From contig JAJWCP010000003.1 in the NCBI GenBank assembly GCA_021617435.1, forward strand, positions 1 through 30,249: a DNA stretch of 30,249 bases. Reading direction: 5' to 3'. This DNA is from Pseudomonadota bacterium (GTDB lineage Bacteria; Pseudomonadota; Alphaproteobacteria; RF32; CAG-239). Below, in pieces: positions 16,115-24,479 of the stretch. The position numbers were made by a program, and so were the translations under genes. Each line of letters begins with the position of its first letter. Positions within the stretch are counted from its first letter, which is position 1. The notes beneath the pieces were generated by a model. That model had not been told where the DNA came from and did not search any database. It was given only the letters and a program-made list of their open reading frames with translations.

Positions 16115-18748
16115 TTATATCATTTGTTTAACCGCGGCAATCGCTTCTTCAAGTTTAGAAGCGTCAGGACCGCCGGCTTGCGCCATATCCGGACGTCCGC
16201 CGCCGCCATTGCCGCCAACGATTGCGGCCGCGGCGCGCACCATCTCAACCGCGGAGTATTTATCGGTTAAGTCTTTGGTTACGCCGACAACAAGCGAGGC
16301 TTTGTCGTCTTTGTTTGAGCCCAAAACCACAATGCCAGAACCGATAGTTTGATTGATTTCATCAATAAAGGCTTTAAGCTCTTTCGGGTGAATGTTGGGA
16401 ATAATGCGCCCGACAAATTTAATGCCGTTGACGGTGCCGATTTTATCTTGGTTATCGGCGCTCTTGTGGCTGACAAAGGTTTTCTTTAAGTTAAAGATAT
16501 CAGCCTCAAGTTTTTTCTTTTCATCCATCAGGTTTTGAATACGAGCTTCCAAATCATTGGGGTTGGTTTTGAGCATGGCGGAAATATGATGCAATTTATC
16601 TTCAATGCCTTGCACAAATTTTTCAGCACCATATCCGGTTACGCATTCAACACGGCGAACGCCGGCGGCAACCGCTGATTCTGAAACAATGTTAAAGTAG
16701 CCGATGTCGCCGGTATCGGAAACATGCGTGCCTCCGCAAAGCTCTTGCGAGTAAATTTCGCCGTCGCGTTCCATGCGGACAACCCGCACTTCATCGCCGT
16801 ATTTTTCACCGAACAGAGCCATGGCGCCGCAATTTACCGCCTCTTCTTTGTTCATGATAACAGTGTTGACATGGTAGTTTTTACGGATTGATTCATTAAC
16901 CATATCTTCAATCTGCTGTAATTGCTCCGCGGTTATTTGCTGCGGGTGCGAAACGTCAAAACGCATTCTGTCGGGGCCGACGAGCGAACCTTTTTGCGCA
17001 ATGTGCTCGCCCAAAATGGTGCGCATTGCTTTGTGCAACAGATGAGTAACGGAGTGATTGGCGCGAATCCGGTTGCGGATAACGTCATTTACCTCAAAAC
17101 TTGCGGTTTGACCGGCTTTAACTTCACCGCTAATCATTTTGCAAACGTGAACAATTACGCCGTCAAGTTTTTTCTTGGTGTCGGTAACTTCAATTACAAA
17201 ATTTTGACCGATAATCTGCCCGGTGTCGCCTACCTGACCGCCGCATTCGCCATAAAAAGGCGACTGATTGGCAAGCAGATAAAATTCGCCGCCGTTTACG
17301 GATTGAACTTCTTGCCCGTTTTGCACCAGCGCGGTAATCTGTCCGTCGGCTTTAGTGGTGGTGTAGCCTAAAAATTCGGTTGTGCCGAGTTTTTCCTGCA
17401 AGTCAAACCAAATTTTTTCAACGCCGGAATCGCCGGAGCCTGCCCAGTTTTTGCGAGCTTCGGCTTTTTGTTTGGCCATAGCGTCATCAAAACCTTTGCA
17501 GTCAACCATAATGTTTTTGGCTTTGAGGGCGTCTTCGGTTAAGTCAAGCGGAAATCCGTAAGTGTCGTAAAGTCTAAAGGCGGTGGCGCCGTTTAACACA
17601 TCGCCGGATTTTAATGAAGAAGTTTCATCGTCAAGCAATTTTAAGCCTTTAGACAAGGTGCGCCCGAAGCGGGTTTCTTCGGCTTTAATGGTTTCACGAA
17701 TTAAGGCCTCGTGGCGGTAAAGTTCAGGGTAAGCTTCGCCCATTTCACGCTGTAATGACGGCAAAAGCTTGTACATCATAGGTTCATGAATGCCAAGCAT
17801 GTAAATATGGCGCATCGCGCGGCGCATAATGCGGCGCAGAACGTAACCTCGGCCTTCATTGGAAGGTAAAACGCCGTCGGCGATTAAAAACGAGGTGGAG
17901 CGTAAGTGATCGGCAATTACGTTGTATGACGATGAAAAACTTTTGTTTTCAGGGTCGGTGCCGGATAATTTGCAAATGTCGGCAATTAAGTTGCGGAACA
18001 AATCGGTATCATAATTGGAGTGAACGCCCTGTAAAATGGCAGAAATACGCTCAAGCCCCATGCCGGTATCAATACAGCGCTGCTTTAACGGAATGCGGGT
18101 TCCGTCAGGCAAGTCTTCAAACTCATCAAACACCAAATTCCAAATTTCAATCCAGCGGTCGCCGTCTTCTTCGGGAGTTCCGGGGAGCCCGCCCCAAACT
18201 TCAGGGCCGTGGTCATAAAAAATTTCAGAGCAGTAACCGCATGGGCCGGTATCGCCCATTTGCCAAAAGTTATCTTTGGTGGAAATGCGGATAATGCGAT
18301 CTTCCGGTAAGCCGGAGATTTTTTTCCATAAATTGTAGGCAACATCATCGGTATGATAAACGGTAACCGCCAAGCGGTCTTTCGGAAGACCGAAAACTTT
18401 GGTTACCAGTTCCCACGCGTAGGTGATGGCTTCTTCTTTGAAGTAATCGCCGAACGAGAAGTTGCCGAGCATTTCAAAAAACGTGTGGTGACGAACATCA
18501 TATCCGACGCTGTCAAGGTCATTGTGTTTGCCGCCGGCGCGCACTGATTTTTGGGAAGTGGTTGCTCGTTTATAATCACGGGTTTCATTGCCGGTGAAGA
18601 TATTTTTAAATTGCACCATGCCGGAGTTGGTAAACATTAAAGTCGGGTCGTTATCCGGCACCAAAGACGATGACGGAATAATTTTGTGTCCGTTTTTAGC
18701 AAAGTAATTCAAAAAAGTTGAGCGGATTTGTTTTACACTTGTTGTCAT
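16115..18748 (-). CDS. alaS: Alanyl-tRNA synthetase
   Basis: An 877-residue enzyme that charges tRNA-Ala. The class II catalytic core starts at once (IRSTFLNYFAKNGHK, SSSLVPDNDPTLMFTNSGM), followed by the tRNA-binding helical domain. The editing domain carries the zinc-site NHSVTHLLH and CGGTH motifs that clear mischarged Ser and Gly, and the C-terminal DHHA1/C-Ala region ends with GGNGGGGRPDMAQAGG. Length and order are normal. The ATG at 18748 is preferred over a TTG five codons upstream because GGGAAG lies in front of it, and the TTG would sit on that very sequence. A plausible promoter lies at 18787-18815, and a strong terminator follows the stop. Confidence 0.96.
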   Translation of the reverse strand: MTTSVKQIRSTFLNYFAKNGHKIIPSSSLVPDNDPTLMFTNSGMVQFKNIFTGNETRDYKRATTSQKSVRAGGKHNDLDSVGYDVRHHTFFEMLGNFSFGDYFKEEAITYAWELVTKVFGLPKDRLAVTVYHTDDVAYNLWKKISGLPEDRIIRISTKDNFWQMGDTGPCGYCSEIFYDHGPEVWGGLPGTPEEDGDRWIEIWNLVFDEFEDLPDGTRIPLKQRCIDTGMGLERISAILQGVHSNYDTDLFRNLIADICKLSGTDPENKSFSSSYNVIADHLRSTSFLIADGVLPSNEGRGYVLRRIMRRAMRHIYMLGIHEPMMYKLLPSLQREMGEAYPELYRHEALIRETIKAEETRFGRTLSKGLKLLDDETSSLKSGDVLNGATAFRLYDTYGFPLDLTEDALKAKNIMVDCKGFDDAMAKQKAEARKNWAGSGDSGVEKIWFDLQEKLGTTEFLGYTTTKADGQITALVQNGQEVQSVNGGEFYLLANQSPFYGECGGQVGDTGQIIGQNFVIEVTDTKKKLDGVIVHVCKMISGEVKAGQTASFEVNDVIRNRIRANHSVTHLLHKAMRTILGEHIAQKGSLVGPDRMRFDVSHPQQITAEQLQQIEDMVNESIRKNYHVNTVIMNKEEAVNCGAMALFGEKYGDEVRVVRMERDGEIYSQELCGGTHVSDTGDIGYFNIVSESAVAAGVRRVECVTGYGAEKFVQGIEDKLHHISAMLKTNPNDLEARIQNLMDEKKKLEADIFNLKKTFVSHKSADNQDKIGTVNGIKFVGRIIPNIHPKELKAFIDEINQTIGSGIVVLGSNKDDKASLVVGVTKDLTDKYSAVEMVRAAAAIVGGNGGGGRPDMAQAGGPDASKLEEAIAAVKQMI

Positions 18749-18786
18749 TTTTATTCTTCCCAAAAATTCAAGTTTTTAACCGCTCT

Positions 18787-18815
18787 AAAATAAAGCAATC
18801 TTTGCCGTATGTCTA
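18787..18815 (-). promoter_or_regulatory. Candidate alaS promoter
   Basis: On the minus strand TAGACA (18815-18810) and TATTTT (18792-18787) are separated by exactly 17 bases, giving a sigma-70-like promoter about 40 bases upstream of the alaS start. One mismatch from consensus at -35 and two at -10. Confidence 0.45.
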
Positions 18816-18823
18816 GCAAAATT

Positions 18824-19309
18824 TTAAAAATTAAGCGTATTTCCGTTAAGGTAAGCAATGCCGAAGTTTAAATAGGTGGCAAAAATCAGCCACAAAAAAT
18901 ACGGATATTGCAAATAGGCGGCAAACGGGCTGAGCCGCTTAAAGCTTTTTATCATTTCCGCTACTGTCCACAGCAAAAGCAAAATAACAATTCCGGCAAA
19001 TAAAAAATACGCGCCGAAAAAGAATAAATATGTCCAGAGCATTTGTAAAAACAGCTGTCCCAAAAACATTAAAGTTGCCAATCGAAAATCTTCATAAGAA
19101 TGGTCTTTAATTACCAAATAATAGGAAATAATCATTAAAGAATATAAAACCGACCACACAACCGGAAACAGCTGATTCGCCGGTAAAAACGGCGGCTTTG
19201 TAAGACTTTCGTAAAAGGTGGCGATGCCGAACCGCGTAAAATAACTGCAAATAACGGCGGTTACGGCAACGCATAAAAAAGCATAGAAAATTTTTAAAAT
19301 ATTATTCAT
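18824..19309 (-). CDS. tspO: TspO/MBR family membrane protein
   Basis: A 161-residue protein with five transmembrane helices, the length and topology of the TspO/peripheral benzodiazepine receptor family. Diagnostic motifs are KPPFLPANQLFPVVWSVLY near residue 37 and the C-terminal W-x-I-F-A-T-Y-L-N segment with LNGNTL. Family members bind porphyrins and related ligands and affect tetrapyrrole export or stress signalling; in alphaproteobacteria TspO of Rhodobacter is an oxygen-dependent regulator. The start at 19309 is selected because AAGGAGA is placed about six bases upstream; an in-frame ATG at 19366 would add an unusual N-terminus and has no such site. It is divergent from RNase J across a short region with an inverted repeat. 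Confidence 0.9.
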   Translation of the reverse strand: MNNILKIFYAFLCVAVTAVICSYFTRFGIATFYESLTKPPFLPANQLFPVVWSVLYSLMIISYYLVIKDHSYEDFRLATLMFLGQLFLQMLWTYLFFFGAYFLFAGIVILLLLWTVAEMIKSFKRLSPFAAYLQYPYFLWLIFATYLNFGIAYLNGNTLNF

Positions 19310-19357
19310 GGCGTTCTCCTTATATGAGAAAATAATCGCGTAAATAAAAAAATCAAG

Positions 19358-19402
19358 TTTTGACATAATAACTGTTGCTCTTTGTCAAAAATACTGTATG
19401 AT
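19358..19402. promoter_or_regulatory. Divergent tspO / RNase J control region with inverted repeat
   Basis: TTTTGACA (19358-19365) and TGTCAAAA (19383-19390) form a perfect 8-bp inverted repeat separated by 17 bases. A plus-strand promoter candidate for RNase J is TTGCTC (19375-19380), a 16-base spacer and TATGAT (19397-19402). The repeat could be an operator or two opposed -35 hexamers. Confidence 0.4.
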
Positions 19403-19433
19403 AAAAATATCTTACAATTTGAGGGTTTTCAAA

Positions 19434-21254
19434 ATGGCAAAAGCTCATACCAATTTAAAATTTATCGGCGGGGTTAATAAAGATAGAATCGGCGGAAACT
19501 GTTCGGTTATTGAGCATACCGATGAAAAGGGCGAAACCAATCGCATTATGTTTGATTTGGGCTCTATTTTTACACCGCAGGAATCGGGATTTATTGCGGC
19601 GTATCCGAATGTTGATGAATATTTTGACCGCATTAATCCGACCGACGGCAAACGATTAAAAGCCTCAAAGCCGGTGAGCGCACTGTTTTTAACTCATGCA
19701 CATGAAGACCATATCGGGGCGCTGGTTAATTATACTAAAATGGGGTATGTTTTGCCGCCGATGAAGGCAAGCGGATTTACGCGTAATTTTGTGCGCCTTG
19801 CTTTTGCCAAAGAAGGACTTAAAATTCCGGAAATTGAAAAAGTTAAAGCCGGTGATGTGGTAAAAATCGGCAACAATATGGAAGTTGAAGCGGTTGATGT
19901 CAGCCACAGTGTAATTGATTCTTTGGGGTTTTATACTTTAACTTATGCTGAAGACAAGCCTTATGCCGCCATCATGAATAACGGCGATTTTTTAACCGAA
20001 GAAGAAATGCCGGTCGGAAAATCATTCAGCCGTGAGCAATATCTTGATGTTTTTAAACGTAAAGCCGCGCCGACCACGGCTGTTTGCTTGGATTCAACTT
20101 CAACCACTCCGGTTGCCAAAGAACGTATCGGTTTTGCCAAAGCGGTTGACAATACATATAACGAGGTTATGGAAAATGCCGACCGTAATTTAATTGTTTC
20201 GCCGGTTATTTCACGCAGTGTGCAAAATATTGCCATAGATATTGAAACCGCGCGCCGCTTAAAAACCAAAGTTTTTTTAGACGGCATGTGGCTGCAGACG
20301 GTTAAAGATGCCATGTTGCTCAGCGGGTATAACAATTTTGAAGATGTTGTTTACAAAGGGACTATTCAATCTTACTTAAATGATAAACAAATTACGCGCA
20401 AATATGTTATTTGCAGCGGCGCTTTTGCGCAAGGTTTGGAAGATTATCAAAACAATGTCGGCTATACGGCGACCTCGCCGATTGCAATGTCTTCCGCGGT
20501 TAAAATGGCGTTTGATTTACATCCGTATGTAAAGCTCGGCAAAAATACTTTAGTGCTGGCTCGTCAACGTATTATTAATGAAATTAACGGCGAGAGCGGC
20601 CCGAAAATGTTGCAAATGATGGCGCGTCAAGGCGCCAAAGTGGTGATGAGCCCGGGGGAACGCTCGGTCGGCGGATTTAAAGAAGTGCAGATGCAAGATT
20701 CCGGACATGTAAACGCCAAAGCCATGAAAGAGCTGATGGCTGAAGTTAAAGCCGCAGTTCCGAATATTATTGCCATACCTATTCACGGTAATCCGGAGCA
20801 ATGCGAATATACCAAAGATATTATGGATAAAATCGGAGTTGCCACGCACTTAACCGCCAATTTGGAGAGCTTGAATATCGGCGGCGGGCAGGTTACAAAC
20901 GCAGAAGAAAGTCACCGTCCGGTAAGTTGGTACGCGTTTAAAACCGTTTATCCCAATCCGTATATTGACCGTGAAGTTCCGTTGGACGGGCTTACGGAAT
21001 ATTGGGAAATTGATGAAAACTATCAGCCTTTGCAAAAAATTTGTGAAATTCAAAATACGCCGCGGCACAGCTCGCCTTCACGCGGAAGTTACAACAACTG
21101 CCGCAAGCAAATTGAACAGGCTGAAAATATGCCGTATCGTGAAAAAATGCGTCGTACCGATAAAGGCAACAATAAAATGAGTAAAAAAGTTAAAAATATG
21201 AAAGAAAATTTACGCTACAATCTCAATAAAAAGAAAGGACGTTTCGGACGCTAA
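19434..21254 (+). CDS. rnj: Ribonuclease J-like beta-CASP metallo-beta-lactamase nuclease
   Basis: A 606-residue metallo-beta-lactamase-fold nuclease. The zinc motif H88-A-H90-E-D92-H93 (LTHAHEDHIGAL) lies in the first 100 residues; the beta-CASP portion and the later motifs MSPGERSVGG, DSGHVNAKAM and IPIHGNPEQ match RNase J, which has 5'-3' exonuclease and endonuclease activity on RNA. The tail of about 50 residues is very basic (KKVKNMKENLRYNLNKKKG), probably for RNA binding. I start it at 19434 because GAGGG lies about eight bases upstream; an ATG at 19398 coincides with the likely -10 box. With RNase E also in this window the organism has both classes of decay initiator, which is common in alphaproteobacteria. 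Confidence 0.85.
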   Translation: MAKAHTNLKFIGGVNKDRIGGNCSVIEHTDEKGETNRIMFDLGSIFTPQESGFIAAYPNVDEYFDRINPTDGKRLKASKPVSALFLTHAHEDHIGALVNYTKMGYVLPPMKASGFTRNFVRLAFAKEGLKIPEIEKVKAGDVVKIGNNMEVEAVDVSHSVIDSLGFYTLTYAEDKPYAAIMNNGDFLTEEEMPVGKSFSREQYLDVFKRKAAPTTAVCLDSTSTTPVAKERIGFAKAVDNTYNEVMENADRNLIVSPVISRSVQNIAIDIETARRLKTKVFLDGMWLQTVKDAMLLSGYNNFEDVVYKGTIQSYLNDKQITRKYVICSGAFAQGLEDYQNNVGYTATSPIAMSSAVKMAFDLHPYVKLGKNTLVLARQRIINEINGESGPKMLQMMARQGAKVVMSPGERSVGGFKEVQMQDSGHVNAKAMKELMAEVKAAVPNIIAIPIHGNPEQCEYTKDIMDKIGVATHLTANLESLNIGGGQVTNAEESHRPVSWYAFKTVYPNPYIDREVPLDGLTEYWEIDENYQPLQKICEIQNTPRHSSPSRGSYNNCRKQIEQAENMPYREKMRRTDKGNNKMSKKVKNMKENLRYNLNKKKGRFGR

Positions 21255-21280
21255 GCAAATTAATCCGCCCTTTATCCTCT

Positions 21281-21321
21281 AACACCGTTGTTTTGAATTG
21301 ACAGAAAAAAACAGCGGTGTT
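21281..21321 (+). repeat. Long hairpin between RNase J and map, with a TTGACA box in its loop
   Basis: AACACCGTTGTTTT (21281-21294) pairs with AAAACAGCGGTGTT (21308-21321) over 14 positions with one G-U. The 13-base loop carries TTGACA (21298-21303), with TATTGG 17 bases downstream as a possible -10 for map. No T-tract follows on either strand, so it is not a classical terminator. Confidence 0.5.
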
Positions 21322-21357
21322 ATTGGTATAAGAAAGAATTTTTTGAAGGCAAAAAAG

Positions 21358-22161
21358 ATGATTGTTAAAAAGAACGGTATTAAAATTTATGAAAAAACTG
21401 ATTTTGAGGGTATGCGAAAAGCCGGAAAATTGGCGGCGGAGTGTTTGGATTATTTAACTCCGTTTGTTAAGGTTGGTGTTTCAACCGGCGAGCTTGATGA
21501 TTTATGTCGCGATTTTATTACCGCGCACGGCGCAATTCCGGCATGCTTGGGGTATCACGGATATCCTAAAACTTTGTGCATTTCAATTAATCATGTTATT
21601 TGCCACGGTATTCCCGATTATGAGCGCAAACTTGCCGACGGCGATATTTTAAATATTGACGTTACGGTTATCTTGGACGGCTGGTTCGGCGACACAAGCC
21701 GCATGTATTATGCCGGAAAGCCTAAACTTAAAGGCACCCGCTTATGTGAAGTTACCTATGAGTGCTTAATGCGCGGTATTGACGCGGTTCGCCCCGGAGC
21801 GCATTTTGGCGATATCGGCGCGGTAATTGAAGAATATGCTCATAAATACGGCTATTCGGTGGTTGATATGTTTTGCGGGCACGGCTTGGGCAAAGTTTTT
21901 CATGACGAGCCGAATGTTATGCACTGCGGCGTTAAAGGCACCGGACCGGTTATGGAAGAAGGTATGTTCTTTACTATTGAGCCGATGATTAATATCGGCA
22001 AAAAAGACGGCACGATTTTAAGCAACGGCTGGACGGCGGTTACCCGCGACCGAAGCTTGTCGGCGCAGTTTGAACACTCGCTCGGCGTTACCGAAAACGG
22101 CTGCGAAGTGTTTACATATTCACCGAAAGGTTGGGATAAACCTCCTTATAAATTGGACTAG
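21358..22161 (+). CDS. map: Methionine aminopeptidase, type I
   Basis: A 267-residue type I methionine aminopeptidase, which removes the initiator Met from new proteins. The five metal ligands are D101 and D112 (NIDVTVILDGWFGD), H175 (GHGLGKVFHDEPNV), E208 (FFTIEPM) and E239 (QFEHSLGV); H83 is the conserved substrate-binding histidine in ICHGIP. The ATG at 21358 has GAAGG seven bases upstream. A TTG at 21298 would extend the protein through the hairpin loop and lacks a binding site. radC starts three bases after the stop, so both are probably on one transcript. Confidence 0.95.
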   Translation: MIVKKNGIKIYEKTDFEGMRKAGKLAAECLDYLTPFVKVGVSTGELDDLCRDFITAHGAIPACLGYHGYPKTLCISINHVICHGIPDYERKLADGDILNIDVTVILDGWFGDTSRMYYAGKPKLKGTRLCEVTYECLMRGIDAVRPGAHFGDIGAVIEEYAHKYGYSVVDMFCGHGLGKVFHDEPNVMHCGVKGTGPVMEEGMFFTIEPMINIGKKDGTILSNGWTAVTRDRSLSAQFEHSLGVTENGCEVFTYSPKGWDKPPYKLD

Positions 22162-22164
22162 CTT

Positions 22165-22878
22165 ATGACTAAAAACGCGGAAATTAACGACAAAAGCGAG
22201 CAACAGCATTACATTGGGCATCGCCAACGTTTAAGAGAAAGATTCTTAAAAGACGAGGGCAAGAGTATGGCGGACTATGAACTGCTTGAGCTGTTGTTGA
22301 CGCTTGCTATTCCGCGCCGCGATGTTAAAGAATTGGCTAAAAATTTAATTAAAGATTTCGGCTCATTTGCTAAAGTTATTAACGCTCCTCAATATAAGTT
22401 GGCTGATTACGGCTTGTCGCAAAGCACGATTGCCGCGTTTAAGGTGGTGGTTGCGGCGGCAATTAAGATGTCATGGCAGGAACTGCGTGAAAAGAACGAC
22501 ACGGTTTTGAGCAATTTTGATTATATGATAGACTATTGCAAAATGGCGCTTGCTCATTTGGAAGTTGAGGAGTTCAGAGTGTTGTTTTTGAACGCCCATC
22601 TTAAAATAATCAAAGAAGAAACCATGCAAAAAGGCACGGTTAATAATGTGGCGGTTCACCCGCGCGAGGTGGTAAAAGCTGCGCTGGAATGCGGAGCAAT
22701 GTCGGTGGTGCTGTTTCATAATCACCCAGGCGGCAAGGCAAGCCCTTCTAAAAATGATTTGGAAGTTACCAAACAAATTTGCGAGGCGCTGAGTCCGCTC
22801 GGTATTAAAGTTCAAGACCATGTTATTATCACAGCCGATGATTATTTCAGTTTCCGCGATAACGGGTTGATAAAATAG
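22165..22878 (+). CDS. radC: RadC family JAB-domain protein
   Basis: A 237-residue RadC protein. The N-terminal part holds the helix-hairpin-helix-like region (GHRQRLRERFLKD, DYELLELLLT, LAKNLIKDFGS). The C-terminal JAB/MPN domain has the full metal motif H185-N-H187-P followed by S195 and D198 (FHNHPGGKASPSKND). The historical link with DNA repair is doubtful; the JAB fold suggests a metal-dependent protease or isopeptidase-like activity, and RadC proteins are frequent near mobile DNA. It lies between map and the DNA methyltransferase, three and ten bases from each, so the three may be one operon. No strong Shine-Dalgarno sequence precedes the ATG. Confidence 0.9.
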   Translation: MTKNAEINDKSEQQHYIGHRQRLRERFLKDEGKSMADYELLELLLTLAIPRRDVKELAKNLIKDFGSFAKVINAPQYKLADYGLSQSTIAAFKVVVAAAIKMSWQELREKNDTVLSNFDYMIDYCKMALAHLEVEEFRVLFLNAHLKIIKEETMQKGTVNNVAVHPREVVKAALECGAMSVVLFHNHPGGKASPSKNDLEVTKQICEALSPLGIKVQDHVIITADDYFSFRDNGLIK

Positions 22879-22888
22879 GTGTAAAACA

Positions 22889-23794
22889 ATGCTTGCTATT
22901 AATAAAATACATTGTATGGATTGTATTTCCGGTATGAAAAAGCTTTCAGACAACAGCGCAGATATTATTGTTGCCGATCCGCCCTATAATATAGGGAAGG
23001 ATTTTGGCAACAACAAGGATAAGATGCCGTTGTCTGAGTATTTAAGTTGGACTAATGAATGGTTGCAACAAGCTTTCAGAGTTTTGAAACCTTCAGGAAC
23101 TTTATATGTTTACGGGTTCAGTGAAATATTGGCGAGAATTTCAGCTTTAGTTGATATAGATAAGCAGCGTTGGATAATTTGGCATTATACTAATAAAAAT
23201 ATACCGAGTTTGAATTTTTGGCAGAGAAGCCACGAATCGATATTAGTTTGTTGGAAGGATAAGCCACTGTTTAATCGGGACGATGTGCGCGAACCATATA
23301 CTGATTCTTTTTTGAAAAATTCAGCCGGAAAAGTTCGTAATGGAACAAAAAGCCGGTTCGGTTGCGGTAAAGAAACAACATATACCGCTCATGAAAACGG
23401 GGCTTTGCCGCGTGATGTGATAAATATTTCAACACTTGCCGGTGGGGCGGCATTAAAAGAACGGGCTATCTATTGCAAAACCTGTGGCGAGTTGGTTTCG
23501 CCGCAAGGGCGTCATAGCCATGAAGGGCATGATTTGATTATTCATCCTACCCAAAAACCTTTAGATTTATGCAATAAGTTAATACAAGCCGCTTGCCCGC
23601 AGGGCAAACCTTTTACGGTTTTAATACCGTTTGCAGGGAGCGGTTCAGAATGTGTATCCGCTGTTAAAAACGGCGGTGATTTTATCGGTTTTGAAATCAA
23701 TCCTGATTATGTTTTACTAGCTGAAGAAAGGATTAATGAGGTTTTTAATCAGCAGGATAATTGTTTTTTAAATCTTCAAACGGCTTCTTTATAA
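22889..23794 (+). CDS. DNA adenine-type methyltransferase, beta class (type II R-M)
   Basis: A 301-residue DNA methyltransferase. The catalytic motif IV, DPPYNIG at 30-36, precedes the SAM-binding motif I, FAGSGS at 248-253; this circular permutation defines the beta class, mostly N6-adenine enzymes. HPTQKP at 219-224 is the usual motif X before motif I. Between them lies a target-recognition region with a possible metal knuckle (CKTCGE ... HSHEGH). The target sequence cannot be predicted. It is adjacent to a convergent endonuclease-like gene and overlaps it by 50 bases, so it is most likely the protecting half of a type II R-M system. Some DPPY enzymes methylate cytosine N4, so the base modified is not certain. 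Confidence 0.9.
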   Translation: MLAINKIHCMDCISGMKKLSDNSADIIVADPPYNIGKDFGNNKDKMPLSEYLSWTNEWLQQAFRVLKPSGTLYVYGFSEILARISALVDIDKQRWIIWHYTNKNIPSLNFWQRSHESILVCWKDKPLFNRDDVREPYTDSFLKNSAGKVRNGTKSRFGCGKETTYTAHENGALPRDVINISTLAGGAALKERAIYCKTCGELVSPQGRHSHEGHDLIIHPTQKPLDLCNKLIQAACPQGKPFTVLIPFAGSGSECVSAVKNGGDFIGFEINPDYVLLAEERINEVFNQQDNCFLNLQTASL

Positions 23795-24446
23795 AGACGA
23801 CAAAACCGTTATCATACATATCTAAAAATCCTTCTTCGGGTGAAAATTTAATAAAATCCAACATTTGCGGCTTGATTATACCTGATTTTACGTATGTGGG
23901 TTGTTCAAAATCTTTTCTTTGCGGAACGCAATATTTAATGGTGATAATGCCTTTGCTATCAGGGTGGCGGTCGCGGGCTTCCGGTCTTTTAGATTCTTTT
24001 TTGATTTGGATGCCAATGGTTTTGCCATTGTAGGTTATTGTAAAGTCTTTACCTTTGTGGTCTAAATCTTCATTCATATCAACCGTACCTTCACCGAATA
24101 CGGATTCGGCAACATAACCGGCGTGAATTTGGGTGATAATGCTTGCCCATGTGCGATAAATTCGGGCGCGCAAGCCTTTGTTAAAACAGTTTTCACACAT
24201 TTCGGTTTTGATTCTGAAAGCGTCGATATCTTTTTGATGTTCTTTATAGTATAGTTCGTAATATTCTTCAAAATCAGGAATGTTATCGATGTCTATTTGT
24301 TGCCAATAGTATTTATATAAAGTTTTTAAGGCTTGTATGCTGCGAGGCAAATCCATTTCAACGATTTTTAGATGAGAATATTTTTTACGGTATGTTTCAA
24401 GGTCTATTTTTTTAACAAAATCATCAAATTTTTGTAATCTGTTCAT
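23745..24446 (-). CDS. Probable type II restriction endonuclease, PD-(D/E)xK fold
   Basis: A 233-residue protein, helical and charged in the first half, with a probable nuclease core near 110-150: E114, then D134 in HKGKDFTI and Q147-I-K149 in IGIQIKKES. The D-x12-Q-x-K spacing fits a PD-(D/E)xK active site with Gln in the first position of the last pair, as in several restriction enzymes. A C-x2-C pair (CENC) at 84-87 lies earlier. Family assignment is uncertain; a MjaI-type enzyme is one possibility. Position supports the call: it is convergent with a DNA methyltransferase and the two coding ends overlap by 50 bases. The start ATG at 24446 has only a weak purine-rich upstream region. Confidence 0.68.
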   Translation of the reverse strand: MNRLQKFDDFVKKIDLETYRKKYSHLKIVEMDLPRSIQALKTLYKYYWQQIDIDNIPDFEEYYELYYKEHQKDIDAFRIKTEMCENCFNKGLRARIYRTWASIITQIHAGYVAESVFGEGTVDMNEDLDHKGKDFTITYNGKTIGIQIKKESKRPEARDRHPDSKGIITIKYCVPQRKDFEQPTYVKSGIIKPQMLDFIKFSPEEGFLDMYDNGFVVFIKKPFEDLKNNYPAD

Positions 24447-24479
24447 ATTCTATACTCCTGACTAAATAATATAAAGGCT

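Noticed and set aside
22471..22953. A 160-codon minus-strand frame across radC
   Set aside because: Antisense to the conserved JAB domain; no start signal and no recognisable product.
22165..24446. radC plus R-M pair as a mobile island
   Set aside because: No integrase, transposase, attachment repeats or clear codon shift mark borders; radC is closely spaced with map, so I list only the R-M pair as accessory.
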